From the NCBI GenBank assembly GCA_022376925.1, contig JAIOJX010000026.1:203886900-203950899 (forward strand): a stretch of DNA of 64,000 bases, written 5' to 3'. The translations under genes and the position numbers were made by a program. Position 1 is the stretch's first letter. Each line of letters begins with the position of its first letter. The notes under the pieces were generated by a model. That model did no database searches. It worked only from the letters and a program-made list of their open reading frames with translations, and had not been told where the DNA came from. Positions 49,315-60,143 of this stretch are shown here, piece by piece. Origin of the DNA: Tragulus kanchil (lineage: Eukaryota > Chordata > Mammalia > Artiodactyla > Tragulidae).

Positions 49315-51197
49315 TGGGCTTCTCTGAGATAAATGCAGGTGCTCAGAGAGGGGACGTGAGAAAGCAAAGGAAGTTGCAGTCAAACCTAGGTATGCCTGAC
49401 CAGTTATAGATATGCGCTCTCCTTGAAAGCAGGCTGAACACCTTCTTCAGAATAAAGAACATTTAGATGGCACTACAGACATTCATAATAATACATTTCT
49501 TTCCCGTCTTAGGTGTGTTAGTATTTTTATTAGGACTCAAAAATGTGTGAACATCTCACAACACATTCCTCAAGAAGGGTTTGAAGCACCATAGCAATAG
49601 TGCATTCTTTCCCAATCATTTTTTCCACTTTACATTTACAGGCCTTATTGCCAAAGCCTTGTTCCATGGAATATTCAAGTGTTCAGTATTAAAATAGCAT
49701 GTTCTGTATAAATCCCATTTCCACACGCAGATCAAAGAGTTGAGACAAACACATTCAACTGTGGAGGAGAAAAAGAATAGAAAACTATAGCTTTGGACAA
49801 ATAGGGTGCTGACATAGATTTTAATAATTACATATAAGAAGAAAAAATAGAAGTTGCATATACTATTAGGTATAAGTTGCTTGAAGATAGGCTTTGGGGA
49901 ATTTTATCTGTTTCCCAGACTGTCTGGCACAAAGACTTCAACAAACATTTGTTTGAAAAGAATGAAAAACAAGTGATACCCAAGCAACTGACCAGCAGAT
50001 GCATTCTAAGAAAAGAGAATACTATATTATTTCTACTGTGTGGACCAAAAGTACACACAGAAATGCATTAATATCAAATAAAGGAACCAAAGAACAATTA
50101 AACAGAGGCATTTCTATTTTCCTAGGAGAACAGATAGCAAATAATAATGTTACTAATCCCTCTTCTTGTTACTCTCATTATCATCGCTCTGTTCATTCCC
50201 CTTATAATATTCATCCATTAGGTGGAAAATCATGGGGGTGGGTAGGGAACACATGGGCAGAGCAAGGACTACTTTAAAATTTAGGTGGAGGGCAGAGCCT
50301 GCTGGAGAAGAGACATTTGAACAGATATCTGAAAGGGGAGAAGGAACCAGGCCTGATAGAACTGGAGAAGATGGGCTTCTCTGAGATAAATGCAGGTGCT
50401 CAGAGAGGGACGTGAGAAAGCAAGGAAGTTGCAGTCAAACCTAGGTATGCCTGACCAGTTATAGATATGCGCTCTCCTTGAAAGCAGGCTGAACACCTTC
50501 TTCAGAATAAAGAACATTTAGATGGCACTACAGACATTCATAATAATACATTTCTTTCCCGTCTTAGGTGTGTTAGTATTTTTATTAGGACTCAAAAATG
50601 TGTGAACATCTCACAACACATTCCTCAAGAAGGGTTTGAAGCACCATAGCAATAGTGCATTCTTTCCCAATCATTTTTTCCACTTTACATTTACAGGCCT
50701 TATTGCCAAAGCCTTGTTCCATGGAATATTCAAGTGTTCAGTATTAAAATAGCATGTTCTGTATAAATCCCATTTCCACACGCAGATCAAAGAGTTGAGA
50801 CAAACACATTCAACTGTGGAGGAGAAAAAGAATAGAAAACTATAGCTTTGGACAAATAGGGTGCTGACATAGATTTTAATAATTACATATAAGAAGAAAA
50901 AATAGAAGTTGCATATACTATTAGGTATAAGTTGCTTGAAGATAGGCTTTGGGGAATTTTATCTGTTTCCCAGACTGTCTGGCACAAAGACTTCAACAAA
51001 CATTTGTTTGAAAAGAATGAAAAACAAGTGATACCCAAGCAACTGACCAGCAGATGCATTCTAAGAAAAGAGAATACTATATTATTTCTACTGTGTGGAC
51101 CAAAAGTACACACAGAAATGCATTAATATCAAATAAAGGAACCAAAGAACAATTAAACAGAGGCATTTCTATTTTCCTAGGAGAACAGATAGCAAAT
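49080..51197. repeat. Tandem duplication 18 (unit 1,059 bp, 5-bp microhomology)
   Basis: Copy 1 is 49080-50138 and copy 2 is 50139-51197. The junction shares AAATA with both flanks. Differences lie only in the first 300 bases of copy 2: CCCCCT / CCCCT, GGGGGG / GGGGG, ATAGGC / ATGGGC, AGAGGGGACG / AGAGGGACG, CAAAGG / CAAGG. Segment 47892-48125 / 49080-49314 / 50139-50370 is present three times. Confidence 0.96.
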
Positions 51198-51637
51198 ACT
51201 AAATGAAAAATCCAGATAATAAAATCTTGGGTATCAAATAGTTGGGATATACATTCATGTTTCATTGTTATGTGAAATATGTCAGCCTCCACCTCTGCTC
51301 AAAGAACACAGATGCTTCTGCCTATATGAAGACACCAGGATAAAAAAAATAAGTTTCTAAACTATGGCTACTTACCTACTGAAAGCTTTTAGCTATGGGC
51401 AACTGAAGAGTTAGAAACTGTGGAATTAGATAGGAGAGGTTTGAGATCCAAATCTGGTTTCTTTTATAATTCCCAGCTGGACTATTAGGACTGAATTAAA
51501 GAACTTTGGCGAATTATTCTGTTGGCCTAAGTGAGTCTGGTCAGAGGTTCAAAAACAGAAACACATGGCACGGGGCACAGGGGAGCTCAGACACAGGACT
51601 GTGGCTTTACTCACAAGCACCCATACACTCTCACACA

Positions 51638-51670
<33 letters not shown>

Positions 51671-52755
51671 GGCTTTCTTATTGGTGGGTCAAAAAATTCT
51701 TCAGACTCTTCAAATTAGAAAAGACATGCATGGGCACTCTGGATCAGAACTATTTCAAGAACATTCCAAGAATAAATAAGCCATTTGTCCAGTGCCATAA
51801 TTACTTAGTGACATCATCATTTACCATCATACAAATATATTTGGAAATGAAAGACAATGGTAGTCTGTTAACACAGCTTTACATGCCACCTCTCTAGATT
51901 GAATCAGACAGGTTCAGATAAAAGCTGGTGGTCATAATGATTATTTTAATTTATTATTACAATGTTAGTAGTGCACAATTCTATTATTTTAACCTGTAAC
52001 AAGATAGTATGAAGGGAGAGTTGTCACTTACTCAAATAACTGCTTGAGGCATCAGATCTTTGAAAATGAAATTAGTGTTCAAGGGACCAGCAAATCCATT
52101 GTTAACAAAATGTACAATTATGCATACATTAGAAAATTACTAAAAATTTAGGACATGATTAGTGATGACAATAACCCCGGTAGACATGTGATCAAACAAA
52201 TGTAGTAAAATGTTGCTGGTAGAATCTAGTTGGTGAGTATCTAGATATGCCAAAGAAAAAAAGAAAAAAATTAAACAGAGGCATTTCTATTTTCCTAGGA
52301 GAACAGATAGCAAATACTAAATGAAAAATCCAGATAATAAAATCTTGGGTATCAAATAGTTGGGATATACATTCATGTTTCATTGTTATGTGAAATATGT
52401 CAGCCTCCACCTCTGCTCAAAGAACACAGATGCTTCTGCCTATATGAAGACACCAGGATAAAAAAAATAAGTTTCTAAACTATGGCTACTTACCTACTGA
52501 AAGCTTTTAGCTATGGGCAACTGAAGAGTTAGAAACTGTGGAATTAGATAGGAGAGGTTTGAGATCCAAATCTGGTTTCTTTTATAATTCCCAGCTGGAC
52601 TATTAGGACTGAATTAAAGAACTTTGGCGAATTATTCTGTTGGCCTAAGTGAGTCTGGTCAGAGGTTCAAAAACAGAAACACATGGCACGGGGCACAGGG
52701 GAGCTCAGACACAGGACTGTGGCTTTACTCACAAGCACCCATACACTCTCACACA

Positions 52756-52788
<33 letters not shown>

Positions 52789-53368
52789 GGCTTTCTTATT
52801 GGTGGGTCAAAAAATTCTTCAGACTCTTCAAATTAGAAAAGACATGCATGGGCACTCTGGATCAGAACTATTTCAAGAACATTCCAAGAATAAATAAGCC
52901 ATTTGTCCAGTGCCATAATTACTTAGTGACATCATCATTTACCATCATACAAATATATTTGGAAATGAAAGACAATGGTAGTCTGTTAACACAGCTTTAC
53001 ATGCCACCTCTCTAGATTGAATCAGACAGGTTCAGATAAAAGCTGGTGGTCATAATGATTATTTTAATTTATTATTACAATGTTAGTAGTGCACAATTCT
53101 ATTATTTTAACCTGTAACAAGATAGTATAAAGGGGAGAGTTGTCACTTACTCAAATAACTGCTTGAGGCATCAGATCTTTGAAAATGAAATTAGTGTTCA
53201 AGGGACCAGCAAATCCATTGTTAACAAAATGTACAATTATGCATACATTAGAAAATTACTAAAAATTTAGGACATGATTAGTGATGACAATAACCTGCGG
53301 TAGACATGTGATCAAACAAATGTAGTAAAATGTTGCTGGTAGAATCTAGTTGGTGAGTATCTAGATAT
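51151..53368. repeat. Tandem duplication 19 (unit 1,118 bp, 20-bp spacer)
   Basis: Copy 1 is 51151-52248, an A-rich spacer at 52249-52268, copy 2 is 52269-53368. Differences lie only in the last 250 bases of copy 1 (GTATGAAGGGAG / GTATAAAGGGGAG; AACCCCGG / AACCTGCGG). The short segment 50094-50138 / 51151-51197 / 52269-52315 is present three times. Confidence 0.96.
51639..51668 (+). repeat. (AC)15 microsatellite
   Basis: Thirty bases of AC. The duplicate at 52757-52786 also has exactly 15 units. Open frames across it (rich in HTHT) are artefacts of the repeat. Confidence 0.95.
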
Positions 53369-53530
53369 TTACTGTAAAGTTGTGTTAGCTTTTCTGTAAG
53401 TTTGAAATTTTTCCTAATAATATAGGAAAAGAAAATTTAGAAGACATTCAAAGTGATAATGAGAAATGAGTTAAGAACACAAAGACTTGGAAGGGTGAAC
53501 CACTGCTACGCAGTACATGGCCCACAGGAG
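53369..53530. other. No recognised feature
   Basis: Short unique interval leading into a MIR. Confidence 0.5.
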
Positions 53531-53762
53531 AGATAGTGTAGTGTACTAACTAGAATCACAGTCTTTGAACTTAAATATTTAGAGCAAGAGTCCAGTCTCA
53601 GCTCTATTATTTACTAGCTGTGTAAAAAGGATGTAGCTGCTCTGTTAGCCTCTATTTTGGCATCAGAAAAATGGAGGTGATATTGCCTACTTTACAAAAT
53701 ATAAACCCAGAGAAGTCTTAAGAGAATATCAAGCATTGTTCACACTTGTTATTATTAACAAT
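53531..53762 (+). mobile_element. MIR SINE, nearly full length
   Basis: Block order: GATAGTGTAGTGTACTAACTAGAATC (tRNA-like head), AGAGTCCAGTCTCAGCTCTATTATTTACTAGCTGTGT (central core), GCATCAGAAAAATGGAGGTGATATTG, ending in GAATATCAAGCATTGTTC. Confidence 0.82.
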
Positions 53763-54446
53763 TATGGAAACAAAACAAAATGCCACCAACAGGGGTATAA
53801 ATTAATAAATTAGCTACAAAAATATTAGCCCCTTAAATGAAGCATATAAAATGTTAACAATATGAGTCATCAGTTAAGATGTTTTTGGGTACAAATAATG
53901 AAATACTCTTGTAGAGGTCCTATAAGTGTTTTTGCACAGCTCGCATAACAAGTCAAGAAGATGATGGCTTCATGGCTGAGCAGCTTAACAAGATCAGGAT
54001 ACTGGGGGAGAATTTGGTCTCTGTTTCCAGAAATCCTATGACATATTTACCCTTGTGTCTTATTAGCTAGAAATGAATCACACACTCACCCATAAACATG
54101 CACTGACAAAGGAAAAGGAATTTCAAGGACTGGCTTCCAACAGTCATGGTTTATCCCTGGATTAGGACATGAAGCCTGACTTCCCTGAATAGAGTCATGC
54201 CATATATCTGGCAGAAAAAGTCCAAAAATAAAACAAAACAAAAACTCCAGGTTTATGTTGGTAAGAAAGATGATGGAAATGGCCATTAAGTTGGCAACTA
54301 GCAATTATATGCTAGATACAGAAAAATATGTGATAATAAAAACACAAAAATATATACTGATCACAGTAACTATGTACCATACAATAACAAATACCTCTGT
54401 GACATAAGAAGATTTTTAAATCTACTAGGGCTTTTTTTTTACAATA
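53763..54446. other. No recognised feature
   Basis: Unique sequence; no coding or RNA signal that I can support. Confidence 0.5.
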
Positions 54447-54751
54447 GAAAAGGTTCTATCAGGGCTTCCCTGGTGGTCCAGTGGATAAGGACACCGCCTT
54501 GCAGTGCAAGGGGCACCAGTTCAATCCCTGGCCTGGGAAGATCCCACATGCCACGGAGAGGCTGGACTGATGTGTCCAATTACCGAGCCAGAGGACAGAG
54601 GCCACCGCGATGGGAGGCCCACAGGAGCCAAAGAACAAAGGCGGATGAAAATAGAGAAATGAAAGACCAATAGAAGTGTCCTGTCCGTCCCCCTCCCTCC
54701 CCACCCCACCCCCAAAAGATAAATAAATAAAAAAAAAATGAAAAGGTTCTA
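54447..54751 (+). mobile_element. CHR-type SINE with C-rich tail and target duplication
   Basis: Head GGGCTTCCCTGGTGGTCCAG, box-B-like AGTTCAATCCCTGGCC, body GTGTCCAATTACCGAGCC, then ACCAATAGAAGTGTCC and a C-rich tract (about 54680-54714). Flanked by GAAAAGGTTCTA at 54447-54458 and 54740-54751. Same subfamily as the antisense element at 41930. Confidence 0.94.
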
Positions 54752-55057
54752 CCAAAATATTCATTGCTTGGTACAATATGCTATGCTACAGGTCCCTTCA
54801 ACTGAAAAGGACAGACTATTTTTAGGAAACAAGAGATTTGCCTCTAAACTACAAATCACTCCTCTGTCAAAATGTCTCTGATTTACTGAAATGTACATTA
54901 ATGATGGTTTTTTTCACATTTGTTTCTTTGAGGTAAATGTTAAATCAATGGTCTGGTCCCTATCATAGAATAAAGGCTTACAAATGCCTGTTGTGATAAA
55001 AAAATTTTTTTTGATTACAGTCTGTGCCTTTATTAGCTATATCAATAAACTGGACAT
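54752..55057. other. No recognised feature
   Basis: Unique AT-rich interval before duplication 20. Confidence 0.5.
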
Positions 55058-55696
55058 AAATGGCTCAGTTTGGTTCAGGCTTTAACTGTAAAGATGATGT
55101 ACATATAGAATGTGATGTTCTGGACTGTGTTTGATTAAGGCAAAACATAGTTTATTATACTGAAAGGGGCTATTTAAAGCATTCTTGGAATTATGTTAAC
55201 TAGACAAAAATTTAGGTGGATGATTCTGTCGTTAGATGTTAGAAAGGACAGTGGATGAAATAGGACAATGAACTTATGAAGCTTTTTGGATAAACAAAGT
55301 TTTACAGAAATAGGGAACCATTTAGCCCTTTGGAAAACATGACCTAGGTATGCTTAGGGTCTGGATTTCTTTTATTTCCAATTATTTAATGGATTTATTG
55401 AAAAACAGTTCTATTTTTAAAATCATATTTAAAAAGTCTGTATGATTTTATTTCCATACTGAATGAAAATCTATGCTACTGAAGTGAATTAAATTCATTT
55501 CAAATTTACAGATATCTACTGAGTTCTTACCATTTTTAAACCCTGTGTTAAATGACCTGAAGAACAAAGGAGCCTAAAACATACTTCTACAATGTTAAGT
55601 AACCTAGAACTCAGTTATAAGCATCCTCAAAAAGTCTTTCTTTGAGATGTTTCATCAGTTGAGGATTTTGGTGATAAAGGGATAGAAAACAAAAGT

Positions 55697-55900
55697 TTTA
55701 GTTGCTCAGCCATGTTCAACTCTTTGTGACCTCATGGACTATATATAGCCCACCAGGCCCCTCTATCCATGGGATTCTCCAGGCAAGAATACTGGAGTGG
55801 GTGATCATACCCTTCTCCAGGGGATCTTCCTGAACCAGGGATTGAATCTGGGTCTTCCACATTGCAGGCAGATTCTTTACCATCTGGGCCACCAGAGGTT
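55697..55900 (-). mobile_element. Bov-tA SINE (antisense)
   Basis: Left TAGTTGCTCAGCCATGTTCAACTC, right GGCCACCAGA, with GGAGAAGG... in reverse and box-B-like GGGATTGAATCTGGG in reverse. The 87-codon minus-strand frame is SINE translation (KESACNVEDPDSIPGSGRSP). The duplicate is at 56838-57041. Confidence 0.93.
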
Positions 55901-56127
55901 GGGTTGGAGGTCAAACATTTCTGCATAGAAAACAAAACAGATGAAAGCAGATAGAATAAAGGACTGGCATTGTAGGGGGACTTCCACTGTTTCACACATA
56001 TCTTGTATTAGTCAAAAATTTGGCTTAAAAAGGAACATGTGCTTCTTTGTAATAAAGTGATAAATATTTGTTTTCACTTCACTATCAGTTAACACTAATG
56101 ATAATTAATCCATACTCATAAACATCA

Positions 56128-56199
56128 TAGGACTTTGCAGGTGACTCGGGGGTAAAGAATCTGCTTGCCAATGCAGGAGACACCTGAGATGCAGGTTTG
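56128..56199 (+). mobile_element. Bov-tA SINE cut off by a duplication junction
   Basis: Only the head is present (GACTTTGCAGGTGACTCGGGG ... GATGCAGGTTTG). The complete element is at 57269-57482. Confidence 0.92.
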
Positions 56200-57268
56200 A
56201 TTAAAAAATGGCTCAGTTTGGTTCAGGCTTTAACTGTAAAGATGATGTACATATAGAATGTGAGCTGATGTTTGATTAAGGCAAAACATAGTTTATTATA
56301 CTGAAAGGGGCTATTTAAAGCATTCTTGGAATTATGTTAACTAGACAAAAATTTAGGTGGATGATTCTGTCGTTAGATGTTAGAAAGGACAGTGGATGAA
56401 ATAGGACAATGAACTTATGAAGCTTTTTGGATAAACAAAGTTTTACAGAAATAGGGAACCATTTAGCCCTTTGGAAAACATGACCTAGGTATGCTTAGGG
56501 TCTGGATTTCTTTTATTTCCAATTATTTAATGGATTTATTGAAAAACAGTTCTATTTTTAAAATCATATTTAAAAAGTCTGTATGATTTTATTTCCATAC
56601 TGAATGAAAATCTATGCTACTGAAGTGAATTAAATTCATTTCAAATTTACAGATATCTACTGAGTTCTTACCATTTTTAAACCCTGTGTTAAATGACCTG
56701 AAGAACAAAGGAGCCTAAAACATACTTCTACAATGTTAAGTAACCTAGAACTCAGTTATAAGCATCCTCAAAAAGTCTTTCTTTGAGATGTTTCATCAGT
56801 TGAGGATTTTGGTGATAAAGGGATAGAAAACAAAAGTTTTAGTTGCTCAGCCATGTTCAACTCTTTGTGACCTCATGGACTATATATAGCCCACCAGGCC
56901 CCTCTATCCATGGGATTCTCCAGGCAAGAATACTGGAGTGGGTGATCATACCCTTCTCCAGGGGATCTTCCTGAACCAGGGATTGAATCTGGGTCTTCCA
57001 CATTGCAGGCAGATTCTTTACCATCTGGGCCACCAGAGGTTGGGTTGGAGGTCAAACATTTCTGCATAGAAAACAAAACAGATGAAAGCAGATAGAATAA
57101 AGGACTGGCATTGTAGGGGGACTTCCACTGTTTCACACATATCTTGTATTAGTCAAAAATTTGGCTTAAAAAGGAACATGTGCTTCTTTGTAATAAAGTG
57201 ATAAATATTTGTTTTCACTTCACTATCAGTTAACACTAATGATAATTAATCCATACTCATAAACATCA

Positions 57269-57482
57269 TAGGACTTTGCAGGTGACTCGGGGGTAAAGAA
57301 TCTGCTTGCCAATGCAGGAGACACCTGAGATGCAGGTTTGTTACATGGGTTGGGAAGATACCCTGGTGGAGGAAATGGCAACCCACTCCAAGTATACTTG
57401 GATGGAAAGTTCCATGGACAGAGAAGCCTGGTGGGCTATAGTCCATGGGATTGCAAAGAGTCAGACACTACTGAGCACGCAA
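57269..57482 (+). mobile_element. Bov-tA SINE, complete
   Basis: Head as at 56128, then TTGGGAAGATACCCTGGTGG, GGAAATGGCAACCCACTCC, CCTGGTGGGCTATAGTCCATGGG and AGAGTCAGACACTACTGAGC. The 151-codon frame at 57338-57793 runs out of this SINE into unique DNA and is not a gene. Confidence 0.93.
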
Positions 57483-57925
57483 GCCATAAACATCATAGAA
57501 GTCATAATACGTACGTTGTAGGCAGCCTTCAAGAGAGCTACAATGATCCCTGCCTCCTAGTCTTATTCTTGTGTATTCCCTTCCCTCATTGTACCAGGGT
57601 AGCTTCATACAGTCAATGGCAAAAGGCAAGTACATCATTTCTGATATTAGGTTGTGGAAGGTTAAGACTTCCCTCTTGCAATTATTTCTCTTTCTTTTGC
57701 TCATTACTTGGTGTGAAGGAAGACAGATGCCACCCCAGGAGGGCATATGGGCAGCCCTGTGGAGAAGTGGAGATTCAAGTGATGAGGAATTAAGGCCTGC
57801 CAGCCACCAGAGAGCTTGAAAGGAAATCTTCCAATTCCAGCTAAATATTCAGATCACTTGCCAGCCTCTCGAGTGCAACCTCACTTGAGAACTACCTGAG
57901 TCAGAACTACAAGTAAGTCTCAGAA
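57483..57925. other. No recognised feature
   Basis: Unique sequence between a SINE and a BovB fragment. Open frames on both strands have no recognisable domain. Confidence 0.5.
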
Positions 57926-58187
57926 ATCACTGTTGTCACTGTTCAATCATCAGGTTATGTCTGATGCTTTGCCACTCCATGGACTCCAGCACACCAAGCC
58001 TCCCTGTCTCTCACCATTTCCCAGAGATTGCCCATTTCATGTCTATTGAATTAGACATTCCATCCCACCCTCTCATCCTCTGTCACTCTCTTCTCCTCCT
58101 GCCTTTAATCTTTCCCAGCTTCAGGGCCATTTCCAATGAGTCGGCTGCTTGCATCAGGTGGCCAAAGTATTGGAGCTTCAGAAACCA
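57926..58187 (-). mobile_element. BovB (RTE) LINE fragment, antisense
   Basis: CACTCCATGGACTCCAGCACACCAAGCCTCCCTGTC, CATCCTCTGTCACTCTCTTCTCCTCCTGCC, CCAATGAGTCGGCTGCTTGCATCAGGTGGCCAAAGTATTGGAGCTTCAG follow the 3' region of BovB read backwards. It is short and 5' truncated. Its last 97 bases recur at 59219-59315. Confidence 0.85.
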
Positions 58188-58390
58188 TATAAGATAATAA
58201 ATATTTGTTGTTTTAAGTTGCTTAGTTTTGGATGATTTTTATGCATGGATATGTAACTAGTACAACATTCAATATCATACTCTATCAGCCATATTAGGTT
58301 CTGTTACTGGAGAGTTTATTCAACAAATAATTATGGATACCTTATTTTCAGCTTAACTTTCTCAGATTGTCTACCTTAAAATTTCATTCT

Positions 58391-58642
58391 GGGGCTTCCC
58401 TGGTGGTCCAGTGGATAAAGAGTCTGCCTTGCAGTGCAAGAGGCATCGGTTCAATCCCTGGCCCAGGAAGATCCCATATGCTGCGGAGCAGCTGGGCTAG
58501 TGTGTCCAATTACGAGCCAGTGCTCTGGAGCACATGAGCCCAGAGCTAGTGCTCTGCAACAAAAAAGGCCACTACAATGGGAGGCTCACCCATGCCAAAA
58601 AATAAAGATGGATGAAAATAATATATAAATAAATAAAAGAGC
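58391..58642 (+). mobile_element. CHR-type SINE, long form
   Basis: GGGGCTTCCCTGGTGGTCCAG, GGTTCAATCCCTGGCCC, GTGTCCAATTACGAGCCAG, GGCCACTACAATGGGAGGC, AATAAAGATGGATGAAAATAA tail. The duplicate is at 59517-59768. Confidence 0.94.
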
Positions 58643-58699
58643 TCGTGGTATGAAGTTGAAAAAAACAATCATTAAACAATTTTTTCTTTTTCATTTTGC

Positions 58700-58910
58700 A
58701 TGCTAAGTCGGACTAGTGTCCAACTCTTTGTGACCCTATGGACTGTAGCTGGAGGCTCCTCTTTCCATGGCATTCTCCAGGCAAGAATACTGGAATGGGT
58801 TGTCATTTCCTTCTCCAGAGGATCTTCCCGACCCAGGGATCAAACCCCTGTCACTTACGTCTCTTGCACTGGAAGGCAGATTCTTTGCCACTAGTGCCAC
58901 CTGGGAAGCA
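58700..58910 (-). mobile_element. Bov-tA SINE (antisense)
   Basis: Left GCATGCTAAGTCGGACTAGTG, middle CATTCTCCAGGCAAGAATACTGG, right edge GCCACCTGGGAAGC. It lies less than 60 bases from the CHR SINE, in opposite orientation. The duplicate is at 59826-60036. Confidence 0.94.
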
Positions 58911-59104
58911 AAAAATTTAATTCTAAGAAGCCCCATTATTCCTCAAAGCCAAGAATTTTTAGTGTATATTTTCCATCTTAGCTATTCACAAAAGCTAAGA
59001 AATCTTTAAAGTAAATGATTTTATGTATACAACTTTGCTATCTTCAGATAACTTTTTCTGTTTGCCAGATAGCTAGGTTTGGGATACTTTTTAAAAATCT
59101 GTTT

Positions 59105-59197
59105 TTATTGGTTATATAATTCTAGCCAATGTAACAAACTCCCAAATCTCAGTGGCCTAAATCCTTCAAACTATTTCTTACTCAAGTAGATCCAAAG
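59105..59197 (+). repeat. Fragment of the old repeat family seen at 3393
   Basis: TGTAACAAACTCCCAAATCTCAGTGGCCTAAA is the family's early segment (compare 33326-33357). It recurs at 60231-60323 and 61312-61404. Confidence 0.5.
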
Positions 59198-60143
59198 GTA
59201 GGAATCCTTCAAACATTGTTCTCCTCCTGCCTTTAATCTTTCCCAGCTTCAGGGCCATTTCCAATGAGTCGGCTGCTTGCATCAGGTGGCCAAAGTATTG
59301 GAGCTTCAGAAACCATATAAGATAATAAATATTTGTTGTTTTAAGTTGCTTAGTTTTGGATGATTTTATGCATGGATATGTAACTAGTACAACATTCAAT
59401 ATCATACTCTATCAGCCATATTAGGTTCTGTTACTGGAGAGTTTATTCAACAAATAATTATGGATACCTTATTTTCAGCTTAACTTTCTCAGATTGTCTA
59501 CCTTAAAATTTCATTCTGGGGCTTCCCTGGTGGTCCAGTGGATAAAGAGTCTGCCTTGCAGTGCACGAGGCATCGGTTCAATCCCTGGCCCAGGAAGATC
59601 CCATATGCTGCGAGCAGCTGGGCTAGTGTGTCCAATTACGAGCCAGTGCTCTGGAGCACATGAGCCCAGAGCTAGTGCTCTGCAACAAAAAAGGCCACTA
59701 CAATGGGAGGCTCACCCATGCCAAAAAATAAAGATGGATGAAAATAATATATAAATAAATAAAAGAGCTCGTGGTATGAAGTTGAAAAAAACAATCATTA
59801 AACAATTTTTTCTTTTTCATTTTGCATGCTAAGTCGGACTAGTGTCCAACTCTTTGTGACCCTATGGACTGTAGCTGGAGGCTCCTCTTTCCATGGCATT
59901 CTCCAGGCAAGAATACTGGAATGGGTTGTCATTTCCTTCTCCAGAGGATCTTCCCGACCCAGGGATCAAACCCCTGTCACTTACGTCTCTTGCACTGGAA
60001 GGCAGATTCTTTGCCACTAGTGCCACCTGGGAAGCAAAAAATTTAATTCTAAGAAGCCCCATTATTCCTCAAAGCCAAGAATTTTTAGTGTATATTTTCC
60101 ATCTTAGCTATTCACAAAAGCTAAGAAATCTTTAAAGTAAATG

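Larger units (their letters stand above)
55058..57340. repeat. Tandem duplication 20 (unit about 1,141-1,148 bp, 6-bp spacer)
   Basis: Copy 1 is 55058-56199, spacer ATTAAA, copy 2 is 56206-57340. Near the start of copy 2 a 7-base loss turns GTGATGTTCTGGACTGTG into GTGAGCTGATG. Copy 1 stops in the middle of a Bov-tA that is complete after copy 2. Confidence 0.96.

Noticed and set aside
51506..51897. Open frames encoding HTHT-rich proteins
   Set aside because: Three frames across an (AC)15 microsatellite; composition artefact.
57338..57793. 151-codon open frame
   Set aside because: First third is Bov-tA sequence running by chance into unique DNA.
8188..59768. tRNA genes suggested by box-B-like motifs (GGTTCGATC, GGTTCAATCCC)
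   Set aside because: All are heads of Bov-tA or CHR SINEs with SINE bodies attached; no cloverleaf with intact acceptor stem.
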